64,000 nt of DNA from an uncultured Candidatus Saccharibacteria bacterium (lineage in GTDB: Bacteria > Patescibacteriota > Saccharimonadia > Saccharimonadales > Saccharimonadaceae), in assembly GCA_937974295.1 (NCBI GenBank), contig CALBWN010000013.1:3654-67653 (forward strand). The letters are read 5' to 3'. Position 1 is the first letter of the stretch, and each line of letters begins with the position of its first letter. Under the pieces are notes generated by a model. The model ran no database searches. It was not told where the DNA came from and was given only the letters and a program-made list of their open reading frames with translations. Below, piece by piece: positions 32,573-40,524 of the stretch. The position numbers and the translations under genes were made by a program.

Positions 32573-35134
32573 TTAGACTTGTCCCCAATTCTCACCAATC
32601 GAAACGTCGACCTTGAGCTTGACGCCAAGCTGAGGGTAGATATTTTCCATCGTCTCGCGTAGGATGTGGCTCACCTGCTCGGCATGGGCACGCGGGCATT
32701 CTACCATAATGCTATCGTGAATCTGCACCACCTGCCAACCGAGTGGCTGGCCATCGCCCTGCTGCTCTCCAGCCTGAGCCAGCTTATCTTCCACCGCCAG
32801 CATGGCAAGCTTCATCAGGTCAGCCTCGGTACCTTGGATCGGCATATTAGCGGCCGCTCGCTCGGCAGCGCTGCGCACCGCAAAGTTGCGCGATGCAACA
32901 TCCGGCGTCCAGCGGCGGCGGCCAAACAGCGTCTGGACGAAGCCCGCATCGTGCGCCTGCTGGATGGTCTGCGCCATATAGGCCTTGAGCTTAGGCCGGA
33001 GGCGGTAGTATTCATCGATGAAGTGCTGCGCCTCGGCATAGCTCATATGGGCCGCAGCGGCTAGGCCATGCTGGCTCATCCCATAGAGCACCCCAAAGTT
33101 CACCACCTTGGCCCGGCGGCGCTGCTCCTTTGTGACGACGTCGAGCGGTACCCCATAGACCTGCGCGGCGGTGTTGGCATGGATGTCGATATCGGTATTA
33201 AAATCACGAATCATCGCCTCTTCCCCCGACAGCACGGCCGCTAGGCGCAGCTCAAACTGCGAATAGTCGGCATTGACAAACACATTGCCCGGTGCCGGCA
33301 CAAAGGCATCGCGAATGTGCCGGCCCAGCTCACTGCGGATGGGGATGTTTTGCAAATTTGGGTCGGTACTGCTAAGGCGGCCCGTCGCTACCACATCTTG
33401 ATTAAAGGTGGTGTGGATATAGCCTGCGTCGTCGGTCAGCTGCGGCAAGGCCTGGACATACGTGTTTTGCAGCTTGGTCAGCTCGCGGTAGCGCTCCACC
33501 AGCCCAATGATCGGGTGATGCGGCCGAAGCTTGTCTAGCTCCTTCTGGCTCGTCGAGTAACCCGTCTTGCCCTTCTTAATGCCCGCTGTTGGCAGCTGAA
33601 GCTTGACAAAGAGTGCCTCAGCTAGTTGAGCCGGGCTGCCAATATTAAGCTCATACCCCACCATGCCATAGATCTGCTGCTGCAACTCGGCGATCTCACT
33701 ACTCAAGGTGCGCTGCATCGCTGCAAGCGTGCGGCTATCAAGCCGGATACCGCGCCACTCCATCCGCGCTAGCACAGGAATAAGCGGAAAGTCCATTGTC
33801 CGTGCCACCCGGGCAAGCTCGGGCAGCGCATCAAGTGCCTGAGCTTGCTCGTCATACACTGCCCACAGCGCACTAATAGCAAGGCGTGGGTCATCAAGCG
33901 ACTCCAGCCCCGCAAGATGAGCCAGCGCCCGCGACGTGCGCAGGGGATTAAGCAAAAACGACCCTTGGGCAGTATCGTGCTTCACGACTGGCAGCTGCCG
34001 CACGCCACGGGTGAGCAAGTGGCGTAATAATTCCTTGGTGCGGTGCCCGACAATCGGCACATGCGGGATAACATCAATCGCATCACGCCAGCTTAGGCGA
34101 GCTGCCTTACCTCGCTCGTGGCTCACCCACACGCCGCCCTCGACCGGCCAGACCAGCAGCTCTTTAGCCATCAGGAAGAGCGCCTTAGCCTGGTGAGCAG
34201 GCAGCTCAGTCGCATGCTGCACCACTGGTACATCGGGCGGCTGGGTACTCTCTGCCGCCTGCATCTGCGGTGGTAATTGGCGCAGCAAACTACGAAACTC
34301 CAGCCGCTGCAACATCGCCCGCACTGCCGCTGGGTCACAGTTATCCATTGCCATCGCTGCTCGGTCGAGCGTCACTGGTGCATCGGTATACAGCCGGGCT
34401 AGCTCGCGGCTCATATAGGCCGAATCTTTACCCTGCTCCAGCTTGCGCCGCAAGGTATCCTTGACCTGCCAGAGATTGTCGTAGAGGTTGTCAAGCGTGT
34501 CGAATTGCTGCAGCAGCTTGACCGCTGTCTTCTCCCCCACCCCCGGTACGCCCGGGATATTATCCGACGCATCACCCTTGAGGCTCTTGAAGTCGAGGAA
34601 CTGGCCAATCCGAATACCATAGCGCTGCTCAAAGGCGGGAATGTCGAATTTGTCGATATTGGTCAAGCCTTTCTTGAGGGCATAGAGGTAGGTATTTTGG
34701 TCGAGTATTTGCAAGGCGTCAAGATCGCTCGTAATAAGATACGTCTCAATATCCCCCTCCTGCTCAGCCTGAGCATCGAGCGTCGCCATAATATCGTCTG
34801 CCTCATAGTCATCAAACTCATACAGCGGCCAGCCAAAGGCCTGCAAAAGCTCGTGGAGCAGTGGTATCTGGGCATAAAAATCTGGTGGAGCCGGCTTGCG
34901 ACCAGCCTTGTATTGGTCGTAAATGGCGAGGCGCCGACGGATGTTCGTCTTGGGTTTGTCCCACGCCACGCATACGTAGTCTGGCTGGAGGCGCTTGATC
35001 AGCTCCAAGCTCAGCGCCGCAAAGCCATACACCCCACCAGTTGGCGTGCCATCAGCCGTCGAGAGATTGGGCATGGCATAATACCCACGGTAGAACACAC
35101 TTTTGCCATCGATAATCACTAGGCGCTTCATCAT
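32573..35134 (-). CDS. polA: DNA polymerase I
   Basis: 853 residues. An N-terminal 5'-3' exonuclease (about 1-290; DDYEADDIMATL, GDASDNIPGVPGVGEKTAVKLL) leads to a middle domain where the acidic 3'-5' exonuclease ligands are absent, so proofreading is probably lost as in Taq. The C-terminal polymerase has motif A (NADYSQFELRLAAVLS), motif B (RRRAKVVNFGVLYG) and motif C VQIHDSIMVE. Motif C usually reads HDE; here Glu is Ser, while the essential Asp is kept. Start at the first of two ATGs (35134), 6 nt after TGC-TATACT, a leaderless arrangement. Okazaki processing and repair. Confidence 0.95.
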   Translation of the reverse strand: MMKRLVIIDGKSVFYRGYYAMPNLSTADGTPTGGVYGFAALSLELIKRLQPDYVCVAWDKPKTNIRRRLAIYDQYKAGRKPAPPDFYAQIPLLHELLQAFGWPLYEFDDYEADDIMATLDAQAEQEGDIETYLITSDLDALQILDQNTYLYALKKGLTNIDKFDIPAFEQRYGIRIGQFLDFKSLKGDASDNIPGVPGVGEKTAVKLLQQFDTLDNLYDNLWQVKDTLRRKLEQGKDSAYMSRELARLYTDAPVTLDRAAMAMDNCDPAAVRAMLQRLEFRSLLRQLPPQMQAAESTQPPDVPVVQHATELPAHQAKALFLMAKELLVWPVEGGVWVSHERGKAARLSWRDAIDVIPHVPIVGHRTKELLRHLLTRGVRQLPVVKHDTAQGSFLLNPLRTSRALAHLAGLESLDDPRLAISALWAVYDEQAQALDALPELARVARTMDFPLIPVLARMEWRGIRLDSRTLAAMQRTLSSEIAELQQQIYGMVGYELNIGSPAQLAEALFVKLQLPTAGIKKGKTGYSTSQKELDKLRPHHPIIGLVERYRELTKLQNTYVQALPQLTDDAGYIHTTFNQDVVATGRLSSTDPNLQNIPIRSELGRHIRDAFVPAPGNVFVNADYSQFELRLAAVLSGEEAMIRDFNTDIDIHANTAAQVYGVPLDVVTKEQRRRAKVVNFGVLYGMSQHGLAAAAHMSYAEAQHFIDEYYRLRPKLKAYMAQTIQQAHDAGFVQTLFGRRRWTPDVASRNFAVRSAAERAAANMPIQGTEADLMKLAMLAVEDKLAQAGEQQGDGQPLGWQVVQIHDSIMVECPRAHAEQVSHILRETMENIYPQLGVKLKVDVSIGENWGQV

Positions 35135-35140
35135 AGTTCT

Positions 35141-35149
35141 AGTATAGCA
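35141..35149 (-). promoter_or_regulatory. polA leaderless promoter (extended -10)
   Basis: TGC-TATACT, 6 nt to ATGATG. Identical in layout to the truB promoter; -35 weak. Confidence 0.6.
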
Positions 35150-35207
35150 TTGGTGCCGTGCGGAAACATCCTCGCGCGGCACCTCTACCCTGCTCCCTGC
35201 CCTCCAG

Positions 35208-36440
35208 TTATAGCGTAGGTTGAGTGCGCTGGCGCCGGCGACGCCACCACCACACCAGCCAACCAACCAGTGCGATGAGCAGCAAGCACAGGCTTATCAG
35301 CAATGCCGGCACAAAGTTGCTCATCAGCTCAGCCAGCGGACCCTGCACAGTAAACGCATCCTTTTTCTTCTTCACCGTCATCCGTTTAGTACCCGGCTTT
35401 TTATCTTTCTTGTCGTCCTTTTTCTCTGGTGCGGTAGCTGATGGTTTTTCGCCAGTAGTCGGAGCACCGCTTTGGTATATTTTGACGTAGTCGATGAGGA
35501 AGGTCTGGTTGGCAAACTTCTTCGATGAGTCGGGCGGGTGTTCCTCACTCTTCCACTCCACATAATCGTTGAGAATGACATACCACGTATCGTCAAAGAC
35601 CTGCTTGAATTGATTCGCATCCATGCCCATTTTTGCTGGTTTTTCTGCCGGAACTCGAGTGGTTGGATGACTTTTCTCATCGCCCGCTCGATAGTTATAC
35701 ACCAGCACCGGCTGGTTATCCACGAAGAATCTGACCGTCTCACCATCGTATTCCGTCGCCCAGACATGCCAGTTGTTCGCCAATGTCACTGGGGATGGTA
35801 TGAGGTTCTCTCGGCTATGCCCTAACCCCTTCGTCTTCCATATCTGCGATGATGGGCTGTGGTAGCAGCGAATATGCGTCGTCGACCATGTGTAGGTCGG
35901 TGTCCATGAATACCACTCCAGCATGTCGAGCTCACCATAGGGGTCATTCGCTTGCTTGTTGTTACTGCAGTTGGCAAGCGTCACACTATTGCGCAGCCAA
36001 ATAGCTGGGCGCGTCCCATTCTCACCATTCCAATTAATCTTCGCTCGTACCTCCACGCGGAATGGTTTATGCCCATCGAGCACCCGACCCGACTCCACTC
36101 GCCCACTCTGGTAGCGTGTCATCTTGCCAGACGGGCACGGCTCTTGGCTCGCATTACTATCGCCCAGTGGCTCAGCCACACTCGACACACAGTGACGCCG
36201 GGTGGTAATCTGCAAAGCGCCGTTCGTCACCGCAACATTGTTGGCGCTATATGCCAAATGCTCCTTGCCATAATTATCCTTATTTTGCTGAAGAACCTTC
36301 CAGTTCGATAGCGAGGTATTAAACTCCTCGTTATACACCATCTGCCATTGCTGCGCCTGGGCAGCCCCGCTAAAGATCACCGACACAGCACCCGCAATAA
36401 GGACACTCACTACTCCATACACCAGCCCACCTCGTCGCAC
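35208..36440 (-). CDS. Surface-anchored GH16-family glycosidase
   Basis: Predicted extracellular endo-glycanase of the beta-1,3-glucanase/GH16 fold. Start at GTG 36440, where GAGGAG lies 6 nt upstream. A signal peptide (about 8-32, ending SGAAQAQQ) precedes a GH16 domain (about 35-320). The active-site strand is GELDMLEWYS, the E-x-D-x-x-E form found in laminarinases, with the first Glu as nucleophile and the last as acid/base. Trp-rich loops probably bind sugar. A Lys/Asp-rich spacer (about 325-370), a C-terminal membrane helix (about 380-402) and an Arg-rich tail anchor it. Substrate not determinable; same layout as the spherulin-4 protein at 18 kb. Confidence 0.85.
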   Translation of the reverse strand: MRRGGLVYGVVSVLIAGAVSVIFSGAAQAQQWQMVYNEEFNTSLSNWKVLQQNKDNYGKEHLAYSANNVAVTNGALQITTRRHCVSSVAEPLGDSNASQEPCPSGKMTRYQSGRVESGRVLDGHKPFRVEVRAKINWNGENGTRPAIWLRNSVTLANCSNNKQANDPYGELDMLEWYSWTPTYTWSTTHIRCYHSPSSQIWKTKGLGHSRENLIPSPVTLANNWHVWATEYDGETVRFFVDNQPVLVYNYRAGDEKSHPTTRVPAEKPAKMGMDANQFKQVFDDTWYVILNDYVEWKSEEHPPDSSKKFANQTFLIDYVKIYQSGAPTTGEKPSATAPEKKDDKKDKKPGTKRMTVKKKKDAFTVQGPLAELMSNFVPALLISLCLLLIALVGWLVWWWRRRRQRTQPTL

Positions 36441-36495
36441 TATTATCTCCTCAGTCTGCACACATGTGTGCTTATATGCCCATACGTTATGTATA

Positions 36496-36523
36496 AGTGT
36501 ACACGTTTTGTCGGATTTTTCAA
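36496..36523 (-). promoter_or_regulatory. Promoter of the GH16 gene
   Basis: TTGAAA (36518-36523), 16 nt, TACACT (36496-36501); leader about 48 nt ending in GAGGAG. Confidence 0.5.
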
Positions 36524-36613
36524 TTGCTATAGCATGAGCGGTATCTTGCAGAACAAAACATGGCGTTGCATCGCAAGACAAACCACACCCACATCGCCAC
36601 ACCTCTACCACTC

Positions 36614-36651
36614 AATAGCACCCCTTGCTACGTGCTAAGAGGGGTGCTATT
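36614..36651. terminator. Terminator-like hairpin between GH16 and the WhiB genes
   Basis: Perfect 12-bp stem AATAGCACCCCT / AGGGGTGCTATT (36614-36625, 36640-36651). A short T-run follows on the plus strand only, so it is weak as a terminator for the WhiB gene on the minus strand. Confidence 0.5.
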
Positions 36652-36699
36652 TTGCTATAAAACGTATTGTTTGTGCGAGTATGGAGGTTGGTGTTTTTG

Positions 36700-37146
36700 T
36701 TACAGATTGTCTGAGATTTGGGCTTTTTTGACTTGCCCCGCCCACCGACGCGCTGCTTCGCGCTGTCTCTTCGTTGTGCCACCAACAATCAAACTATCAT
36801 CATCCTGCTCACCCCTCATCGTGCGACCTAACTGACTTGCTAGACACTCATACTGCGCCGAGCACATACTACACACCTGCTTTGCAAACTGTGCTCGCCG
36901 AGCGATATCGGCCTTCCGAGAATACTCTGGTTTGTCTGCATCAGGGCTAGGGATATCGAGGTCAAAATTGAACGCACCTTGTGAGCCACACGCCGCTAAG
37001 GCAATCCACTCCGACATATCTGGTACTTTCTTTCCCCGGAGCAGCTGCTCTGCAACATATCGCGCAGGACTTACACCATCGCTCTTCATTCGTTCTCGCA
37101 TTGCCTGTGTGGCAGGTGTTGGCTTTCTTGGTTGTTCGCGTTTCAT
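36700..37146 (-). CDS. WhiB-like Fe-S transcriptional regulator (single domain)
   Basis: 148 residues. The WhiB signature is complete: Trp47 then Cys53, Cys92, Cys95 and Cys101 (C-x38-C-x2-C-x5-C, ligands of a [4Fe-4S] cluster), followed by a turn GGTTKRQRE (122-130) in the place of the G-[VI]-W-G-G turn, and a basic C-terminal helix. The usual Trp of the turn is missing. WhiB proteins act by binding the primary sigma factor region 4; rpoD is 2.5 kb away. Basic N-terminal extension of about 45 residues. No strong promoter or ribosome site is visible. Next to a two-domain WhiB gene. Confidence 0.82.
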   Translation of the reverse strand: MKREQPRKPTPATQAMRERMKSDGVSPARYVAEQLLRGKKVPDMSEWIALAACGSQGAFNFDLDIPSPDADKPEYSRKADIARRAQFAKQVCSMCSAQYECLASQLGRTMRGEQDDDSLIVGGTTKRQREAARRWAGQVKKAQISDNL

Positions 37147-37261
37147 AGATGTTTACTCTTTTGCTATAAAAATAACGTTAGCTTCTGCATTATTCCACAC
37201 GCCTGTTATTTTGCCAAGCATAAGCAGAGTAGTGCGCTGCTTATCGCCCTACCCCCATTGC

Positions 37262-37975
37262 TCAGCGCCGCCGGACGTGCCGCCGCTTGGGTTTGGGTGC
37301 GCCCCACTGTTGACGATCAGCTTGGGTCGTGCCACCACGGACATCACCAGCAGCGATAATGCGCTGATAGCCCCGCAGCGCAAAGAGCAAACACTCGGCT
37401 GCTACTGGGCACTCAGCACAGTCTTCGCGCCGCTCGGGTTCTAGCCGTTGCCCTGTCTCGGCATCGATACACAGTGCCAAGCGAGCAAAAGCCTGCGGCG
37501 TGGGAATGTGCCCAATATGCCGCCGCTCGGCCATGCACTGCTCTGCCCAGGCAATCCGCGCCCGAGGCGTGTCATTAGCATGAACAGCGTGGTGCATAGC
37601 ACCCGTGAGCATCGTGGACTGGCTAGGGAGATCGGCTGGCATAGGACCATCCGTCAGTTGTCTGCGCTGCTGTGCCGTTAAACCAGCACAGATCCCCGAC
37701 ACTCCTTCTCTCACCGCATATGCCGCACACACATCAATCACCGCACAACCAATGCAGCGCCGCAGCGCCAGTGCCGTGTCTTCTGGCTTGCCACTAAAAT
37801 ATTCTTCACTTGTGGCCGGGCTGCAGGCAGCATCGCGCATCCATTGTGACGGAAGTGTCTCTCCCTTTTGCTGTCGCACTCGTATGCGCAAGTAGAAGAT
37901 GCGCGACGCAAGGTCGATTGGTGCATAGCGTCGTGGTTGCTCTGGTGGTGGCGATGCCACTGGCTGCTCTTTCAT
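37262..37975 (-). CDS. Tandem WhiB-like protein with two Fe-S domains
   Basis: 237 residues with two WhiB-like units. Unit 1: Trp45, Cys51, Cys74, Cys77, Cys83 (C-x22-C-x2-C-x5-C), then GICAGLTAQQRR (94-105). Unit 2: Cys169, Cys186, Cys189, Cys195 (C-x16-C-x2-C-x5-C), then GDVRGGTTQADR (210-221). A basic tail (KPKRRHVRRR) ends the protein, as in DNA-binding WhiB members. An extended -10 box (TGA-TACAAT) lies 9 nt before the ATG, so the mRNA has almost no leader. The two units may bind two clusters and two sigma subunits or dimerise within one chain. WhiB is otherwise known mainly from Actinomycetota and their phages. Confidence 0.82.
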   Translation of the reverse strand: MKEQPVASPPPEQPRRYAPIDLASRIFYLRIRVRQQKGETLPSQWMRDAACSPATSEEYFSGKPEDTALALRRCIGCAVIDVCAAYAVREGVSGICAGLTAQQRRQLTDGPMPADLPSQSTMLTGAMHHAVHANDTPRARIAWAEQCMAERRHIGHIPTPQAFARLALCIDAETGQRLEPERREDCAECPVAAECLLFALRGYQRIIAAGDVRGGTTQADRQQWGAPKPKRRHVRRR

Positions 37976-38026
37976 GATATTTTTATTGTATCATTCACTG
38001 CACCGCCAACCATAAGCGCTATTATC

Positions 38027-38035
38027 TGCTATACT
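38027..38035 (+). promoter_or_regulatory. Leaderless promoter of the kinase gene
   Basis: TGC-TATACT, 6 nt to the ATG at 38042; same layout as truB and polA. Confidence 0.6.
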
Positions 38036-38041
38036 AGAGAC

Positions 38042-38617
38042 ATGAATCATCCATCTCATCCGATAACAATCCTTGCCTTCGTTGGCCTCTCAGGCGCAGG
38101 CAAGAGCGAGGCAGTCAACCACGTCGCACGCCTTGGTATCCCCAAGGTCTACGCTGGTGGCATCCTCTACGACGAAATGCGCCGCCGCGGCATCGCCATC
38201 ACCCCGCAGTCGCAAGCCGAATTTCGCAAAGCCTGGCGCGAAGAGGCTGGCAAAGACATCATCATCCGCACTGCTGCCAAGCAAATGCAGCGCCTCGCCG
38301 CCGCCGGGCAGCGCCACATCCTCTTTGACGGCCTTTACTCCTGGACGGAGTACAAATACCTCACCCACCACTTCCCGGGTGAGCTCGTTGTGGCGGCCAT
38401 CGTGGCACCCAAGCAACTGCGCCACCGCCGCTTGGCCCAGCGGCCCGAACGGCCCTTTACTGCGCAGGAAGCAATCGCCCGCGACTGGTCGGAAATTGAG
38501 GATATTGAGAAGGGTGGCCCCATCGCCATTGCCGACCACTTCATCTCCAACAGCCACAATCTCACCGAGCTCCACCAGCAGGTCGACGCCCTCTGCCGCG
38601 AGATTGGTTGGATGTAA
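38042..38617 (+). CDS. P-loop (dephospho-CoA kinase-like / UPF0200-like) kinase
   Basis: 191 residues. The P-loop GLSGAGKSEAV (about 15-25) is followed by LGIPKVYAGGILYDEMRRRGI, close in pattern to the UPF0200/dephospho-CoA kinase-like group, and a lid-like region with RHRRLAQRPERPF. Likely a nucleotide or cofactor kinase; no CoA genes are nearby, so the substrate is open. Start at ATG 38042 supported by the extended -10 box 6 nt upstream; longer frames run into the divergent WhiB promoter. Short hairpin ATACCCC-agt-GGGGTAT follows at about 38621-38637. Confidence 0.75.
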   Translation: MNHPSHPITILAFVGLSGAGKSEAVNHVARLGIPKVYAGGILYDEMRRRGIAITPQSQAEFRKAWREEAGKDIIIRTAAKQMQRLAAAGQRHILFDGLYSWTEYKYLTHHFPGELVVAAIVAPKQLRHRRLAQRPERPFTAQEAIARDWSEIEDIEKGGPIAIADHFISNSHNLTELHQQVDALCREIGWM

Positions 38618-38651
38618 AATACCCCAGTGGGGTATATAAATCATCAGATAA

Positions 38652-38680
38652 TTGACACAACACCCTTCCTCTGCTATAAT
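38652..38680 (+). promoter_or_regulatory. Consensus promoter of the P/Q-rich gene at 38747
   Basis: TTGACA (38652-38657), 17 nt, TATAAT (38675-38680) with TGC: the best sigma-70 promoter in the window. Leader about 60 nt. Confidence 0.85.
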
Positions 38681-38746
38681 TCCCCCACAGATTACGTGTG
38701 CATAAGGCAAATGCACACTACGGTAATAGCCTAATACGAGGAGTTT

Positions 38747-39199
38747 ATGAACAACCAGCCAACACCCCAGCAACCTGCTGCACCGCAGCCGCAGCCAGCA
38801 CCGCAACCACAACCGGTGGCCCAGCCGCAGCCGCAGCCGCAACAGACATATCAATATCAACAACCCTACCAGCAGCCAGTTGCGCCAGTATTACAGCCAG
38901 CTGTTCAGCCACAGCCAACACCATATGCCTATCCCGTTCATTATGACAACCCTGGTGAGACACTGGGTGTTATTGGATGCGTCTTGAGCTTCTTTGGTAT
39001 CTCTATCGGTGGTATTCTCCTTGGCATTATTTCGCGCAATAAGTCTAAGGAAGCCGGTATGTCTACAACGTGGGGTAACGTTAGTCTGGGCTGGGGCATC
39101 TTTGGGTCAGTCTGCTGGTGTCTTATCTGGCTTTTCTGGATACTTGTGTTTGTTGGTGTATTGTCCAAGCCATCTTGGTGGTACTATTATTACTACTAA
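38747..39199 (+). CDS. P/Q-rich small membrane protein (DUF4190-like)
   Basis: 150 residues. A low-complexity Pro/Gln/Ala/Tyr-rich cytoplasmic start (about 1-68) is followed by two hydrophobic segments (about 72-95 and 110-140) separated by a SRNKSKEAG turn, the pattern of DUF4190-type two-helix domains, and an aromatic end WWYYYYY. GAGGAG lies 4 nt before the ATG. Strong promoter and terminator mark a highly expressed single gene. Function unknown; proline-rich heads of this kind often recruit partners. Confidence 0.8.
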   Translation: MNNQPTPQQPAAPQPQPAPQPQPVAQPQPQPQQTYQYQQPYQQPVAPVLQPAVQPQPTPYAYPVHYDNPGETLGVIGCVLSFFGISIGGILLGIISRNKSKEAGMSTTWGNVSLGWGIFGSVCWCLIWLFWILVFVGVLSKPSWWYYYYY

Positions 39200-39216
39200 G
39201 CCACTTGCTTCGATAT

Positions 39217-39247
39217 AAAAATACCCAGCATACTACTGGGTATTTTT
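39217..39247 (+). terminator. Terminator of the gene at 38747
   Basis: Stem AAAATACCCAG / CTGGGTATTTT, then more T, 18 nt after the stop. Confidence 0.85.
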
Positions 39248-39449
39248 ATGTAAAGTATTGTGGGAGTACCTTCTGCATTTTTAGGGCTTTCGTATTCACC
39301 CCTCTACAATCATGATCTCTATTTCTCGGTAGCGATAGTTAGGAGTGGGTATTCGAGAGGTTTGTGCCCTCACAGCAAAGTAAATAGCCATTATTATACA
39401 GAAGCTTCACTAAAAACCATACAGTAACGACTTTTCAAGCAATTTATCC

Positions 39450-39479
39450 AAAAAATCGACATACATACTGTATGCCGAT
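39450..39479 (-). terminator. rpoD terminator
   Basis: Stem ATCGGCATAC / GTATGTCGAT with AGTAT loop on the minus strand, followed by TTTTTT. Confidence 0.8.
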
Positions 39480-39498
39480 TATTCTCGTGCACTATCCC

Positions 39499-40524
39499 CT
39501 ACTGCTGCAAGTACTCGTACAGCTTCTTGGCGTCCTTATGCTTGCGCAGCTTGGCCAGGGCCTTGGCCTCAATCTGGCGGATGCGCTCGCGCGTCACGGC
39601 AAACTCCTGCCCAACTTCCTCTAGCGTATGGCTCTTACCATTCTCCAGGCCAAAGCGCATTTTGATAATCTTCTGCTCGCGGTCACTCAAGGTGGAGAGA
39701 ATATCTTGCACCTGCTCCTTGAGAAGCTGGTTGGAGGCCGATTCTTCAGGACTGACCGTATCTTCATCCTCGATGAAGTCCCCCAGCACCGACTCCTCCG
39801 AGTCGTCACCATCGCGCCCCACACCAGCGTCGAGGCTGCTGATGTCTTGCTTGATCTTCATCACATATTCGACCTTATCCGGTTCCATATCGAGCTCTTT
39901 GGCAAGCTCGGTAATGGTTGGCTCGCGGTTCAGGTCTTGGGTGAGGCGGCGCTGGGTGCGCAGCAGTTTATTAATCGTCTCCACCATGTGGACAGGAATG
40001 CGAATAGTGCGCGCTTGGTCGGCAATCGCACGAGTGATCGCCTGGCGAATCCACCAGGTGGCATAGGTGCTAAACTTAAAGCCCTTATCTGGGTCAAACT
40101 TCTCCACCGCTCGCAGCAGCCCGGTGTGCCCTTCTTGGATGAGATCAAGGAAATCAAGGCCACGACCACTATACCGCTTGGCAATGCTTACCACTAGGCG
40201 CATATTAGCCTCGGCCATTTTGTCTTTCGCGCGCTTATCGCCCTGCTTGATGCGATAAGCGAGATCCACCTCTTCGTCAGCACTCAGTAGCGGGATCTTG
40301 CCGATCTCGCGCAGGTGCAGCCGCACCGAGTCGTCGCTAATATCATCAAAGTATTGATTGCTGTTGAGAATCTCCTCCGGCGTGTCTTCTTCCTCAAGTG
40401 CCGCGAGGTCGGGCTCCATATCGTCGACGGCTGGATCCATCATCGGTGGCTGGGCATCGGGTGGCGCTGCCTGAGCTGTGGTTGCTGGTTTTTTTTGCTT
40501 GGTATCCTTATCGTCGGTTGCCAC
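39499..40524 (-). CDS. rpoD: Primary RNA polymerase sigma factor (sigma-70)
   Basis: 341 residues. A short acidic, Pro/Gln-rich N-terminus (about 1-55) replaces region 1.1. Region 1.2/2 is complete: [51 protein letters not shown], then the -10-reading [30 protein letters not shown]. Region 3 follows, and region 4.2 has the helix-turn-helix [32 protein letters not shown] start 40524, with AAGGAG 7 nt upstream, overlaps the end of dnaG by 17 nt, so the two are coupled. Matches the -35/-10 boxes seen throughout. Confidence 0.95.
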   Translation of the reverse strand: MATDDKDTKQKKPATTAQAAPPDAQPPMMDPAVDDMEPDLAALEEEDTPEEILNSNQYFDDISDDSVRLHLREIGKIPLLSADEEVDLAYRIKQGDKRAKDKMAEANMRLVVSIAKRYSGRGLDFLDLIQEGHTGLLRAVEKFDPDKGFKFSTYATWWIRQAITRAIADQARTIRIPVHMVETINKLLRTQRRLTQDLNREPTITELAKELDMEPDKVEYVMKIKQDISSLDAGVGRDGDDSEESVLGDFIEDEDTVSPEESASNQLLKEQVQDILSTLSDREQKIIKMRFGLENGKSHTLEEVGQEFAVTRERIRQIEAKALAKLRKHKDAKKLYEYLQQ

